A DNA stretch of 64,000 nt, from NCBI RefSeq assembly GCF_042926695.1, contig NZ_CP170642.1, positions 1,736,001-1,800,000 on the forward strand, written 5' to 3'. This document shows, piece after piece, positions 15,945 to 26,502 of this stretch. This stretch comes from Lonepinella koalarum (GTDB taxonomy: Bacteria; Pseudomonadota; Gammaproteobacteria; Enterobacterales; Pasteurellaceae). How positions within the stretch are numbered: the first letter of the stretch is position 1; each line of letters opens with the position of its first letter. The position numbers and the translations under genes are program-made. The notes under the pieces are model-generated. The model had not been told where the DNA came from. It searched no databases and was given only the letters and a program-made list of their open reading frames with translations.

Positions 15945-18248
15945 TTATTTTTTCCAACCTTTTAACGCATCCGCAAAGGCATTGTTGGTAAAAGATTGAT
16001 TATGCCGTTCATGACGCCCTTTGGGTGATGAATTTCGTTCACAACTGCGGTCAAATTTTTGCTCTTTTTTCACCGCACTTTCCTCTAATCGCATAGTTAA
16101 CGCAATCCGTTTACGCGCCACGTCCACTTCCAGCACTTTGACTTTCACCACATCGCCCGTTTTCACTACTTGATGGGGATCTTCAACAAATTTATCCGCC
16201 AACGATGAAATATGTACTAAGCCATCTTGATGCACACCAATATCCACAAATGCTCCGAAATTGGTCACGTTAGTAATGGTTCCCTCTAAAATCATACCCG
16301 CTTGCAAATCCGTGATGTCTTCCACACCGTCCATAAAGGTCGCTGTTTTAAATTCACCCCGTGGATCGCGTCCCGGTTTTTCTAGCTCTTTAAAAATATC
16401 CATTACCGTAGGCAAACCAAATTGTTCATCAGTGAATTGTTTTGCTTCAAGCTGACGAATCGCCGACGCATTACCCATTAATTCTTGAATGGATTGTTCT
16501 GTGGCTTGTAAAATTTTTTCCACCACCGCATAAGCTTCGGGATGAACACCTGACGCATCAAGGGGATTTTTGCTCTGATTAATTCGCATAAAACCTGCAC
16601 ATTGCTCAAAGGCTTTTGGTCCTAAACGGGGGACTTTTTTCAATTCAGTGCGACTGTTAAAACGTCCGTTCTCATCACGATAAGCCACGATATTTTGGGC
16701 AAGCGTTTTACTCATGCCAGCGACACGAGCCAATAAAGCCGATGAAGCGGTATTTAAATCCACTCCGACGGCATTGACACAGTCTTCTACCACCGCATCA
16801 AGTTTACGAGCCAGTTGGGATTGATTCACATCATGTTGATATTGCCCCACCCCAATGGCTTTTGGTTCAATTTTCACTAGCTCCGCCAGCGGATCTTGCA
16901 AACGGCGAGCTATGGATACCGCTCCACGTAAAGATACATCTAAATTCGGAAATTCTTGTGCCGCCAGTTCAGAAGCAGAATAAACCGATGCCCCAGCTTC
17001 ACTGACGACCACAATCTGCGGTGTATTTTGCGGAATTTGTTTAATCACTTCCTTGGCAAAACGTTCTGTTTCACGTGATGCCGTCCCGTTACCAATCGCA
17101 ATTAATTCGACATGATGAGTTTTAATCAATTTAAACAACGTTACCAAAGCGGTTTCCGTTTGCCCTGTATGTGGATAAATCGTGGCAGTATCGAGTAATT
17201 TTCCTGTATTATCCACCACGGCGACTTTCACCCCCGTGCGTAAACCTGGGTCAAGTCCCATGGTATTTTTCGCTCCAGCAGGGGCTGCCATTAAAAGTGC
17301 GGTTAAATTTCGGGCAAAAACATCAATCGCTTCCTGTTCTGCTTTTTCACGTAACGCCCCCATTAATTCCGTTTCTAAATGTAACGCCAGTTTAATTTTC
17401 CATGTCCATGCAATCACTTGCTCACGCCATTTATCCGCAGGTTGCGCATTAAAACGCACCCCCAAATGCTCACGAATAATTTCTTCACAATAGCTTGAAC
17501 GACTGCCTTCTGCTGCGTCAGGATCGGCGTTAAGACTCAGTTGCAGAAAACCCTCATTACGTCCACGCAACATGGCTAAAGCACGGTGTGAGGGTACATT
17601 TTTTAACGGTTCTTGATGATCGAAATAATCTTGGAATTTTGCCCCGTCCGTTTCTTTTCCCGCAAAAACTTTGGAAATTAACACCGCACTTTGTTGTAAA
17701 TATTGACGGACTTTTGCCAATAATTGTGCATCTTCGGCAAAGCGTTCCATTAAAATATATTTCGCACCGTCTAACGCCGCTTTACTATCCGCCACACCTT
17801 TTTCGGCATTCACAAAGGTTTCTGCTGTGCTATCGGGATCGTGATGAGGTTGCAACCATAATAAATCCGCCAACGGCTCAAGACCTGCTTCAATGGCAAT
17901 TTGTCCTTTGGTGCGGCGTTTCGGTTTGTAAGGGAGATAGAGATCTTCGAGTTCGGTTTTGCTTTGGGTTTGTTGAATTTTTTGTTGCAGTTCAGCGGTG
18001 AGTTTGCCTTGTTCTTCAATGGATTTCAGAATCGTCTGACGGCGATCTTCCAATTCACGCAAATAAATTAAACGGGTTTCAAAATGGCGTAACTGGGTAT
18101 CGTCTAAGCCACCTGTGACTTCTTTACGATAGCGAGCAATAAAAGGAATGGTATTGCCATCATCCACTAACTGAATCGCAGCCAGAATTTGTTGCGGACG
18201 AACATTGAGTTCATCAGCGATAATTTGAGAGATTTGTTGGTTTAACAT
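15945..18248 (-). CDS. tex: Transcription accessory protein Tex
   Basis: RNA-binding protein of 767 residues, the normal Tex length. Order of domains: N-terminal helical Tex-N (about 1-190), YqgF/RNase H-like fold around 325-450 (MGLDPGLRTGVKVAVVD), helix-hairpin-helix motifs around 500-560 (YRDENGRFNSRTELKKVPRLGPKAF), and a C-terminal S1 domain around 648-722 (GMILEGTITNVTNFGAFVDIG, GLVHISSLADKFV). The C-terminal tail is basic. It promotes transcription-related RNA handling. Two uptake-signal cores lie inside or next to it. Confidence 0.95.
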   Translation of the reverse strand: MLNQQISQIIADELNVRPQQILAAIQLVDDGNTIPFIARYRKEVTGGLDDTQLRHFETRLIYLRELEDRRQTILKSIEEQGKLTAELQQKIQQTQSKTELEDLYLPYKPKRRTKGQIAIEAGLEPLADLLWLQPHHDPDSTAETFVNAEKGVADSKAALDGAKYILMERFAEDAQLLAKVRQYLQQSAVLISKVFAGKETDGAKFQDYFDHQEPLKNVPSHRALAMLRGRNEGFLQLSLNADPDAAEGSRSSYCEEIIREHLGVRFNAQPADKWREQVIAWTWKIKLALHLETELMGALREKAEQEAIDVFARNLTALLMAAPAGAKNTMGLDPGLRTGVKVAVVDNTGKLLDTATIYPHTGQTETALVTLFKLIKTHHVELIAIGNGTASRETERFAKEVIKQIPQNTPQIVVVSEAGASVYSASELAAQEFPNLDVSLRGAVSIARRLQDPLAELVKIEPKAIGVGQYQHDVNQSQLARKLDAVVEDCVNAVGVDLNTASSALLARVAGMSKTLAQNIVAYRDENGRFNSRTELKKVPRLGPKAFEQCAGFMRINQSKNPLDASGVHPEAYAVVEKILQATEQSIQELMGNASAIRQLEAKQFTDEQFGLPTVMDIFKELEKPGRDPRGEFKTATFMDGVEDITDLQAGMILEGTITNVTNFGAFVDIGVHQDGLVHISSLADKFVEDPHQVVKTGDVVKVKVLEVDVARKRIALTMRLEESAVKKEQKFDRSCERNSSPKGRHERHNQSFTNNAFADALKGWKK

Positions 18249-18349
18249 ATTGATACTTCTTTAAGCAAAAATTAGCTTAATAGCATACTGTTTTTGTTGG
18301 GAAAAATAAAGCAGTATCAAACTAGATACGATCAAAGCCCGCAAAACAA

Positions 18350-18379
18350 AAAATAAGGCGAATCCATTCAATCCGCCCT
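18350..18379 (-). terminator. Terminator after gdhA
   Basis: On the minus strand, GGGCGGATT-gaatg-GATTCGCC is followed by TTATTTTTTG, about 30 bp after the gdhA stop. The stem is short with one wobble pair. Confidence 0.65.
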
Positions 18380-18407
18380 ATTCTATTTTAGTCAAAGCAG
18401 TAAAAAA

Positions 18408-19757
18408 TTAATACACACCTTGTGCCAACATGGCATCAGCGACTTTCACAAAACCAGCCACGTTTGCACCCACCACATAGTTAATATTTTTGCCCTCACC
18501 TGAACCATATTTTTTACAGTTGGCATGAATATCTAACATAATACTGTGTAATTTGGCATCCACTTCTTCACGGCTCCAGTATAAACGTTGTGAACCTTGA
18601 GCCATCTCTAAACCAGACGTTGCTACCCCACCGGCATTAGCCGCTTTACCCGGTCCAAATAATACATCCGCCGCTAAAAACGCATCGGTCGCTTCAATGG
18701 TGGTTGGCATATTGGCACCCTCAGCCACTAATTGTACGCCATTGGCAATGAGTTTTTGTGCATCCGCTAATTCTATTTCATTTTGAGTTGCACAAGGTAA
18801 CGCAATATCGACTTTTACATCCCAAGGACGTTCATCCGCATGATATTCTAAGCCGAATTGTTCTGCATAATCTTTCACACGACCACGTTTCACTTCTTTA
18901 ATTTCGATTAAGGCCGCTAATTTTTCTGCGGTGAAACCGTCTTTATCATAAACATAGCCCGATGAATCTGAACAGGTAACCACTTTTGCACCAAGTTGTA
19001 ACGCTTTTTCAATCGCATATTGCGCAACATTACCTGAACCTGAAACTGAAACGGTTTTACCTTGGAAAGATTGACCTTTTTCCGCTAACATGGCTTGTGC
19101 AAAATAAACTAAGCCATAACCTGTGGCTTCAGGGCGAATTAAGCTCCCACCAAAGGAAAGCCCACGACCTGTGAATACACAAGCAGCTTGGTTAGATAAT
19201 TTTTTCATATAACCAGCAAGATAGCCCACTTCACGACCACCTACACCAATGTCGCCTGCTGGCACATCAGTATCTGGACCAATATGACGATATAATTCTG
19301 CAATTAATGCTTGGCAGAAACGCATCACTTCCGCATCAGATTTACCTTTTGGATCGAAGTCGGAACCACCTTTCGCCCCGCCCATTGGCAAGGTGGTTAA
19401 GGCATTTTTGAAGATTTGTTCAAAACCTAAGAATTTTAGGATAGATAAGTTAACTGACGGGTGAAAACGCATACCGCCTTTAAATGGACCAATCGCACTA
19501 TTGAACTGCACACGGAAAGCACGGTTGACTTGGGTTTGACCTTTGTCATCTGTCCATGCCACACGAAATTGGAATGCACGTTCAGGTTCAACTAAACGTT
19601 CTAATAACGCTTGTGAACGGTATTTTGGATTTTTTTCAATAAAAGACCAAATAGAGGTAAATACCTCACGCACTGCTTGTAAAAATTCAGGTTGATGACC
19701 GTCACGCTGTGCAACGTAAGCTAAAAAGTCTTCTAATGAGTTTACTGTGTTTGACAT
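18408..19757 (-). CDS. gdhA: NADP-type glutamate dehydrogenase GdhA
   Basis: 449 residues, the hexameric bacterial enzyme making glutamate from 2-oxoglutarate and ammonia. Seen: GGMRFHPSVNLSILKFLGFEQ, PMGGAKGGSDFDPKGKS with the catalytic lysine, VPAGDIGVGGREVGYLAGYM, and the nucleotide-binding SVSGSGNVAQYAIEKALQLG near residue 235. Ser rather than acidic residues after the dinucleotide fold (TCSDSSGYV) fits NADPH preference. It diverges from asnB across 451 bp. The ammonia freed by NagB in the sialic pathway is a plausible substrate. Confidence 0.96.
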   Translation of the reverse strand: MSNTVNSLEDFLAYVAQRDGHQPEFLQAVREVFTSIWSFIEKNPKYRSQALLERLVEPERAFQFRVAWTDDKGQTQVNRAFRVQFNSAIGPFKGGMRFHPSVNLSILKFLGFEQIFKNALTTLPMGGAKGGSDFDPKGKSDAEVMRFCQALIAELYRHIGPDTDVPAGDIGVGGREVGYLAGYMKKLSNQAACVFTGRGLSFGGSLIRPEATGYGLVYFAQAMLAEKGQSFQGKTVSVSGSGNVAQYAIEKALQLGAKVVTCSDSSGYVYDKDGFTAEKLAALIEIKEVKRGRVKDYAEQFGLEYHADERPWDVKVDIALPCATQNEIELADAQKLIANGVQLVAEGANMPTTIEATDAFLAADVLFGPGKAANAGGVATSGLEMAQGSQRLYWSREEVDAKLHSIMLDIHANCKKYGSGEGKNINYVVGANVAGFVKVADAMLAQGVY

Positions 19758-20208
19758 AATGTTTCCTTTTTAAATAAATAATGTTTGTAATTATTTTGTT
19801 TGTCTATCAGACTGAATAGAATATGCAAAAAAATTGAGCATAAAACAATCTTTTTATGATATTTTTGCTATAAATATAAATAAGAATTGTTGTTATTTAA
19901 TAATTTCATTGTTTTATTAAATATTTTCTAAAAAAAAGCAATTACCATCTTCTTCTGTATAAGATTGACTGTAAAAAGGTAAATAAACACAGAAAAATCA
20001 AGAAAACCCAAAATTAAATTAGATAATTTTTATAAAAATGCCTTATATATTAAATTTTATTTAACAAAATTAATTTAAATTTATATTCACAATATAAAAT
20101 TTTTGCATAAAGTAATTTTAGATCTAAAATCAATATTACGTTAATTTCTACTTTACGACACCCTATTTTACTCACAACACTTTTTTATATTAAAAATAAG
20201 GATTTTTT
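19758..20208. promoter_or_regulatory. Divergent gdhA / asnB intergenic region
   Basis: 451 bp with no credible frame, strongly AT-rich with long A and T runs. It must contain both promoters. I see ribosome sites next to each start (aaggaaac for gdhA, aaggatt for asnB) but no operator that I can name. The curvature expected from phased A-tracts is the only other feature. Confidence 0.5.
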
Positions 20209-21792
20209 ATGTGTGGATTTATTTTTTCTTCTTCGGGAAGCATTGATGATGCGTTTAAGCGTGGTTATGACAATATTTTTCATCGCGGACCAGACAATCA
20301 AAGTTTAACTATTGAACCTACTGGAATTTGGGGGTTTCATCGTTTGTCAATTATGGATTTAACCAATAACGGTAATCAACCTTTTAAACATAATGGTGTT
20401 GAATTGATCTGTAACGGTGAAGTGTATAACTATGCTGAATTGAAAGCGATGTTAGAAAGCACTTATCCATTCCATTCTGGTAGTGATTGTGAAGTATTAA
20501 TTCCATTATATCAACGTGTTGGCATTGATGTGATGATGAAAATGTTAGATGCGGAATTTGCTTTGGTGTTAGTTGATAGCAACACTGGCGAAATTTTTGC
20601 GGGACGTGATCCCATCGGAATTCGACCAATGTTCTATGGTTATCACCAACAAACAGGCGGTATTGCTTTTGCTTCTGAAGCCAAAGCCTTGGTTTCTTTT
20701 TGCCGTGATGTGATGCCATTTCCGCCGGGACATTATTATCGCAACGGTGAATTTGTTTGTTATAACGATATTGCGGATCCCAAAGTCATGGTAGATCACG
20801 ATGTGGATACCATCGCAAAAAATTTACACGAAAAATTAGAAACCGCTGTGATTAAACGTTTAAATGCGGATGCACCATTGGGCTTTTTATTAAGCGGAGG
20901 CTTGGATTCTTCGTTAGTTTGCTCTATTGCACAAAAACATTCGGCGAAACCGATTAAAACCTTTGCGGTGGGGATGGAAACTGATCCGATTGATTTGAAA
21001 TACGCCAAAGAAGTGGCGGATTTCTTAGGCACGGAACATACCGAAGTGATTATGACTAAAGAAGATGTCTTAGCTGCATTGGAAAACGTGATCTGGCATT
21101 TAGAAACTTGGGATATTACCACTATTCGTGCCAGTATCGGCATGTATTTAGTCTGTAAACACATTCGGGAAAATACCGATTTGAAAGTGCTATTAACCGG
21201 TGAAGTGAGCGATGAAATTTTTGGTTATAAATACACCGATTTCGCCCCTAGCCCAGCGGCGTTCCAAGCGGAAGCACAAAAGCGGATTCGTGAGCTTTAT
21301 ATGTATGACGTGTTGCGTGCGGATCGTTGTTTAGCGGCAAACTCGTTAGAAGCTCGTGTGCCTTTTGCAGATACAGATTTTGTAGATTATGCGATGAGCA
21401 TTAACCCTGAACGTAAAATCAATATTTATAACAAAGGTAAATATTTATTGCGTAAAGCCTTTGAAGGGCAAGGTTATTTACCTGATAGCATTTTATATCG
21501 TGAAAAAGCGGCATTTAGTGATGCGGTGGGACATTCAATGGTAGATCATTTAAAAGCCTTTGCGGAAAGCCGTTATTCTAACGAAGATGTAGAAAATGCA
21601 CGACATAAATATCCTTATGCTACGCCGTTCACCAAAGAATCGCTGCTTTATCGTGATATTTTTGAGCAGTTCTACCCGAACCAAGCGGCTTGGATTAAAG
21701 ACTTCTGGATGCCGAACAAAGCGTGGGAAGGTTGTAACGTCAATGATCCAAGTGCGCGTGTATTAGGCAACTACGGCGATAGTGGTAAATAA
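20209..21792 (+). CDS. asnB: Glutamine-hydrolysing asparagine synthetase AsnB
   Basis: 527 residues, slightly shorter than E. coli AsnB (554). The N-terminal class II glutaminase domain starts MCGFIFSS, with Cys2 as the nucleophile after Met removal, followed by HRGPDNQSL and GFHRLSIMDL. The synthetase domain begins near residue 205 with the ATP-pyrophosphatase loop LLSGGLDSSLVCS, and later LLTGEVSDEIFGY and ANSLEARVPFADTDFVDYA. Converts aspartate to asparagine using glutamine. Diverges from gdhA and precedes gltB by about 140 bp, within a nitrogen-assimilation group. Confidence 0.95.
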   Translation: MCGFIFSSSGSIDDAFKRGYDNIFHRGPDNQSLTIEPTGIWGFHRLSIMDLTNNGNQPFKHNGVELICNGEVYNYAELKAMLESTYPFHSGSDCEVLIPLYQRVGIDVMMKMLDAEFALVLVDSNTGEIFAGRDPIGIRPMFYGYHQQTGGIAFASEAKALVSFCRDVMPFPPGHYYRNGEFVCYNDIADPKVMVDHDVDTIAKNLHEKLETAVIKRLNADAPLGFLLSGGLDSSLVCSIAQKHSAKPIKTFAVGMETDPIDLKYAKEVADFLGTEHTEVIMTKEDVLAALENVIWHLETWDITTIRASIGMYLVCKHIRENTDLKVLLTGEVSDEIFGYKYTDFAPSPAAFQAEAQKRIRELYMYDVLRADRCLAANSLEARVPFADTDFVDYAMSINPERKINIYNKGKYLLRKAFEGQGYLPDSILYREKAAFSDAVGHSMVDHLKAFAESRYSNEDVENARHKYPYATPFTKESLLYRDIFEQFYPNQAAWIKDFWMPNKAWEGCNVNDPSARVLGNYGDSGK

Positions 21793-21841
21793 TTTACTTT
21801 CGTCATTACCTTAAAATACGATATATTATATCGTGATTTTA

Positions 21842-21869
21842 TTAACAATGCTGACAAGCGCAGTATAAT
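21842..21869 (+). promoter_or_regulatory. Predicted promoter of gltBD
   Basis: TTAACA (21842-21847), a 16-bp spacer and a perfect TATAAT (21864-21869), 67 bp before the gltB ATG. A 17-bp palindrome ACGATATA-t-TATATCGT at 21818-21834 lies just upstream and may be an operator or the 3' hairpin of asnB. Confidence 0.5.
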
Positions 21870-21936
21870 CCACTGTTCTTTTTAGCTAAAACGATTTTAC
21901 ATATTTATACTTTTACTCTACTTGCAGGAAACAACT

Positions 21937-24900
21937 ATGACAACGCTATATGATCGCAGTGAAGTGCGTGAAAACTGCGGCTTTGGACTGATCGCCAATA
22001 TTGACGGTGTGCAGAGTCATAAAGTCGTACGTAATGCCATTTTAGGCTTATCTCGAATGCAACATCGTGGGGCTATCTTATCAGATGGTAAAACTGGCGA
22101 TGGCTGCGGTTTATCTATTCAAATGCCAGAAACTTTTTTTCGCAATGTGGCAACGGAAAACGGTTTCTCACTCGCCAAAAACTTTGCCGTTGGTCAAATT
22201 TTTCTACCCCAAGATGAAAAATTAATTGCCGAATTTATTGATATTATTAACCAAGAGCTGACTGAAGAAACTCTAGGCATTGCGGCGTGGCGTGATGTGC
22301 CAACTAATCCATCAGTTTTAGGTTCTATCGCTTTAGCGGATATGCCAGCGATTAAACAGGTGTTTATTAATGCCCCGAGCGGCTGGCGTGTGCAGGATTT
22401 ACAACGTCGTTTATTCGTTGTTCGTCGCCGTATTGAAAAACGCATTGAGCATAATGATTTTTATATTTGTAGTTTTTCCAATCAAACCGTGATTTATAAA
22501 GGTTTGTGTATGCCGAAAGATTTGCCTAAATTCTATACAGATTTAGCCGATCTACGCATGCAATCTGCCATTTGTTTGTTTCACCAACGTTTTTCCACCA
22601 ATACCCAACCTCGTTGGAAATTGGCTCAACCGTTCCGCTATTTAGCCCATAATGGTGAGATTAATACCATTTCAGGTAACCGTGCTTGGGCGAGAGCAAG
22701 AAGTTATAAATATCGCACGCCATTAATTCCGGATTTACAAACTGCCGCACCGTTCGTCAATGAAAGTGGTTCGGATTCCAGTTCACTAGATAATATGTTG
22801 GAGTTGTTTGTCTGTGGTGGAATGGACTTATTCCGTGCCATGCGTTTGCTTGTTCCACCAGCATGGCAGCACAACCCAGATATGACCGACGATTTACGTG
22901 CTTTCTATGATTTTAACTCAATGCATATGGAACCTTGGGACGGTCCAGCAGGGATCGTATTATCAGATGGACGTTACGCCGCCTGTAACCTTGATCGTAA
23001 TGGGTTACGCCCAGCCCGTTATGTGATTACCGAAGATCGCTTAATTACCATTGCCTCCGAAGTAGGGATTTGGGATTATGCGCCTGATGAAGTGGTAGAA
23101 AAAGGTCGTGTTGGACCGGGGCAATTATTAGTTATTGATACCGAAAAAGGGCGTTTAGTCCATTCTAATGAAATTGATAACGAAGTGCGTGCAAGACATC
23201 CATATCGTCAATGGTTAGATAAAAATGTAAAACGCTTGGTACCGTTTAGCGACGTGCCAGACAATAAAATTGGTGAGGCAAGCTTAACCGAGCAAGAATT
23301 GGCCGTTTATCAAAAACAATTCCTATACGATGCGGAAGAAATTGAAAATATAGTACGTATTCTTGGTGAAAATGGTCAAGAAGCGGTCGGCTCCATGGGA
23401 GATGATACACCATTTGCGGTACTATCTGAACGTCCACGTGTGCTGTTTGACTATTTCCGACAGTATTTCGCTCAAGTCACTAATCCACCTATTGACCCAC
23501 TACGTGAGGCTCACGTAATGAGTTTAACCACCAGTATTGGGCGTGAAATGAGCGTATTCTTTGAAGCAGAGGGTATGAGTAATCGTGTTAGCTTTAAATC
23601 GCCAATCTTAGTGTATTCGGATATGCAGCAAATTCTGAATTTACCGAAAGAATACTATAAACACCATATTTTAGATGCGACCTATAATCCAGCTGAAATA
23701 AGCTTAAAACAAGCCATTGAAAATTTATGCGAAGAAGCCAAAACTGCGGTGAAAAATGATGTCGTTTTATTGATCGTATCGGATCGCAATATTGCCAAAG
23801 ATCGTCAACCAATTCCATCCGCCTTATCCGTAGGTGCTTTACAACATCAACTGGTAATGGCTAATTTACGTTGTGATACTAATATTTTAGTGGAAACTGC
23901 TGAGGCTCGTAACCCACATCATTTTGCGGTATTAATTGGTTTGGGTGCAACCGCGATTTATCCGTACCTTGCCTATGAAACTTTAGGACACATGATTAAA
24001 GTGGGAGCAATCAAAAAATCCTTGCGTGAAGTGACAGCAAATTTCCGTTATGGAATTGAAAAAGGCTTGTACAAAATTATGTCGAAAATGGGGATTTCTA
24101 CCATTTCATCTTATCGTTGTGCCAGATTATTTGAGTTAGTAGGAATGGGTTCAGAAATTACCGATCTTTGTTTCCCGGGGATTACTAGCCGAATTGAGGG
24201 TGCCAGCTTTGCGGATTTTGACCAGCAACTTAGTCAATTACGTAAACGCGCATGGCGACCAAGTCAAGAGCTGGATATGGGCGGATTCTTGAAATTCAAA
24301 CCGCAAGGGGAATATCACGCCTATAATCCAGATGTGGTGGTGAACTTACAAAAAGCCGTCAATAGCGGTGATTATGAGCAATACAAAGCCTATCGTGATG
24401 CGGTGAATCATCGTCCTGTGGCGACCATTCGTGATATGTTAAAGCTCAAAACAGAGCAACGTAATGCGATTGATATAGCACAAGTTGAGCCTGCAGAAAA
24501 TCTATATAAACGTTTTGACAGTGCCGCTATGTCTATTGGGGCATTAAGTCCAGAAGCACACGAAGCCTTAGCCACCGCAATGAACCGTTTAGGCGGTTAT
24601 TCAAATTCAGGTGAGGGCGGTGAAGATCCGAAACGCTATGGCACGGAAAAAGTGTCTAAAATCAAGCAGGTGGCATCAGGTCGTTTCGGTGTCACTCCCG
24701 CTTATTTAATGAGTGCAGAAGTGATTCAAATTAAAGTGGCACAAGGGGCAAAACCGGGTGAAGGTGGTCAATTACCGGGGGATAAAGTCACCCCTTATAT
24801 TGCACAATTACGCTATGCAGTACCGGGGTCAACCTTGATTTCACCACCGCCACATCATGATATTTATTCCATTGAAGATTTGGCTCAATTAATTTTCGAT

Positions 24901-26403
24901 CTCAAACAAATTAACCCGAAAGCGTTAATTTCAGTGAAATTGGTGTCTTTACCGGGTGTGGGAACAATTGCCACTGGTGTAGCCAAAGCCTATGCCGATT
25001 TGATCACCATTGCAGGTTATGACGGCGGTACGGGGGCAAGTCCATTATCTAGCGTTAAATACGCAGGTTCGCCGTGGGAATTGGGTTTAGCCGAAGCACA
25101 ACAGGCGTTAGTGGAAAATAATTTGCGACATAAAGTGCGATTGCAAGTGGATGGCGGTTTAAAAACAGGTTTAGATATTGTTAAAGCTGCCATTTTAGGG
25201 GCAGAAAGTTTTGGTTTCGGTACAGGTCCAATGGTGGCATTAGGTTGTAAATACTTGCGTATTTGTCACTTAAATAACTGTGCCACAGGTATTGCGACGC
25301 AAGACGAAACCTTACGCAGTAAACATTATACTGGCTTGCCAGAAAAAGCCATGAATTACTTTAAATTTATTGCACAAGATGTCCGTGAGATTTTAGCCCA
25401 ATTAGGCGTAGAAAAACTCACCGACTTAATCGGTCGCACCGATTTATTGGAAATTATTGATGGTCATACGGGTAAACAACGTGGTTTAGATTTAACTAAA
25501 TTACTCTATTCGCCACAAGTGCCAGCTGGCAGTGCAAGATATTGTACGCAACACAATCCACCATTTGACAAAGGTTTGTTAAACAAAGCGATTGTAGAAC
25601 AAGCGCAAGAGGCGTTAGAAAGTGGCTTGAATAGTGAAATGAATTTTGACGTGAGCAACCTAGATCGTTCTATTGGTGCAACGCTTTCTGGTATTTTGGC
25701 AGCACGTTACGGCAATCGTGGTAATCCATTGCAAGAATTTAATATTAATTTAACGGGTACTGCTGGACAAAGTTTAGGGGTATGGCTGGCAGGTGGCGTG
25801 AATCTAACCTTAACAGGTGATACTAACGACTATGTGGGTAAAGGGATGGCTGGCGGTCGTATTGTGATCAAACCGCACGCAGGTGTTTCATTCAAGGCAG
25901 AAGATGCCACCATTGCGGGCAACACTTGTTTATATGGTGCCACTGGCGGTGAATTATTTGCATCAGGACGTGCGGGCGAACGTTTTGCGGTGCGTAACTC
26001 TGGTGCATCCGCAGTGGTTGAGGGTATCGGCGATAACGGTTGTGAATATATGACTGGCGGTATCGTCACCGTGTTAGGCAAAACGGGGATTAACTTTGGT
26101 GCCGGCATGACCGGTGGATTCGCTTATGTACTTGATACAGATGGTGGTTTTAAACAACGGATTAACCCTGAATTAGTAGAGGGTTTAAACATTGTGGATT
26201 TACCAACCCATCAAGAGCATTTACGAGGCTTAATTTCTCGCCATGTGGAATTAACCCATAGCGGTATTGGTGAACGTATTTTGGCTAACTGGGAACAATA
26301 TGTTTCGCAATTTGTGTTAGTGAAACCGAAAGCCAATGATGTTAATGCCTTATTAGGGCATAAACGCCGTACTGTGAATGAATTAGGTGCGCTAGCTCAG
26401 TAA
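21937..26403 (+). CDS. gltB: Glutamate synthase large subunit GltB
   Basis: 1488 residues. The amidotransferase nucleophile is the Cys of RENCGFGLIA, preceded by a short propeptide that is normally cleaved. The central and FMN-binding synthase domains follow, with GEGGEDPKRYGTEK, IKVAQGAKPGEGGQLPG and GYDGGTGASPLSS. The 3Fe-4S cluster cysteines are in CKYLRICHLNNCATGIAT. The C-terminal GXGXG beta-helix has repeated GG..... segments. The ATG at 21937 is preceded by caggaaac. An in-frame TTG five codons earlier is not needed. Works with GltD to make two glutamates from glutamine and 2-oxoglutarate with NADPH. Confidence 0.96.
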   Translation: MTTLYDRSEVRENCGFGLIANIDGVQSHKVVRNAILGLSRMQHRGAILSDGKTGDGCGLSIQMPETFFRNVATENGFSLAKNFAVGQIFLPQDEKLIAEFIDIINQELTEETLGIAAWRDVPTNPSVLGSIALADMPAIKQVFINAPSGWRVQDLQRRLFVVRRRIEKRIEHNDFYICSFSNQTVIYKGLCMPKDLPKFYTDLADLRMQSAICLFHQRFSTNTQPRWKLAQPFRYLAHNGEINTISGNRAWARARSYKYRTPLIPDLQTAAPFVNESGSDSSSLDNMLELFVCGGMDLFRAMRLLVPPAWQHNPDMTDDLRAFYDFNSMHMEPWDGPAGIVLSDGRYAACNLDRNGLRPARYVITEDRLITIASEVGIWDYAPDEVVEKGRVGPGQLLVIDTEKGRLVHSNEIDNEVRARHPYRQWLDKNVKRLVPFSDVPDNKIGEASLTEQELAVYQKQFLYDAEEIENIVRILGENGQEAVGSMGDDTPFAVLSERPRVLFDYFRQYFAQVTNPPIDPLREAHVMSLTTSIGREMSVFFEAEGMSNRVSFKSPILVYSDMQQILNLPKEYYKHHILDATYNPAEISLKQAIENLCEEAKTAVKNDVVLLIVSDRNIAKDRQPIPSALSVGALQHQLVMANLRCDTNILVETAEARNPHHFAVLIGLGATAIYPYLAYETLGHMIKVGAIKKSLREVTANFRYGIEKGLYKIMSKMGISTISSYRCARLFELVGMGSEITDLCFPGITSRIEGASFADFDQQLSQLRKRAWRPSQELDMGGFLKFKPQGEYHAYNPDVVVNLQKAVNSGDYEQYKAYRDAVNHRPVATIRDMLKLKTEQRNAIDIAQVEPAENLYKRFDSAAMSIGALSPEAHEALATAMNRLGGYSNSGEGGEDPKRYGTEKVSKIKQVASGRFGVTPAYLMSAEVIQIKVAQGAKPGEGGQLPGDKVTPYIAQLRYAVPGSTLISPPPHHDIYSIEDLAQLIFDLKQINPKALISVKLVSLPGVGTIATGVAKAYADLITIAGYDGGTGASPLSSVKYAGSPWELGLAEAQQALVENNLRHKVRLQVDGGLKTGLDIVKAAILGAESFGFGTGPMVALGCKYLRICHLNNCATGIATQDETLRSKHYTGLPEKAMNYFKFIAQDVREILAQLGVEKLTDLIGRTDLLEIIDGHTGKQRGLDLTKLLYSPQVPAGSARYCTQHNPPFDKGLLNKAIVEQAQEALESGLNSEMNFDVSNLDRSIGATLSGILAARYGNRGNPLQEFNINLTGTAGQSLGVWLAGGVNLTLTGDTNDYVGKGMAGGRIVIKPHAGVSFKAEDATIAGNTCLYGATGGELFASGRAGERFAVRNSGASAVVEGIGDNGCEYMTGGIVTVLGKTGINFGAGMTGGFAYVLDTDGGFKQRINPELVEGLNIVDLPTHQEHLRGLISRHVELTHSGIGERILANWEQYVSQFVLVKPKANDVNALLGHKRRTVNELGALAQ

Positions 26404-26431
26404 TAAAAATTTAATAAAATTGTGGGATTTT

Positions 26432-26463
26432 CACCGCGCTTTCTTTTAGTAATAAGTGCGGTG
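26432..26463. terminator. Uptake-signal hairpin between gltB and gltD
   Basis: CACCGCGCTT and AAGTGCGGTG form a 10-bp stem with one mismatch. The right arm contains the uptake core AAGTGCGGT. Lying inside the gltBD operon, it may attenuate rather than end transcription. Confidence 0.5.
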
Positions 26464-26502
26464 GAAAAAGAAAAAGTTTTTAAAGATTTGAAGGAATAAA
26501 CT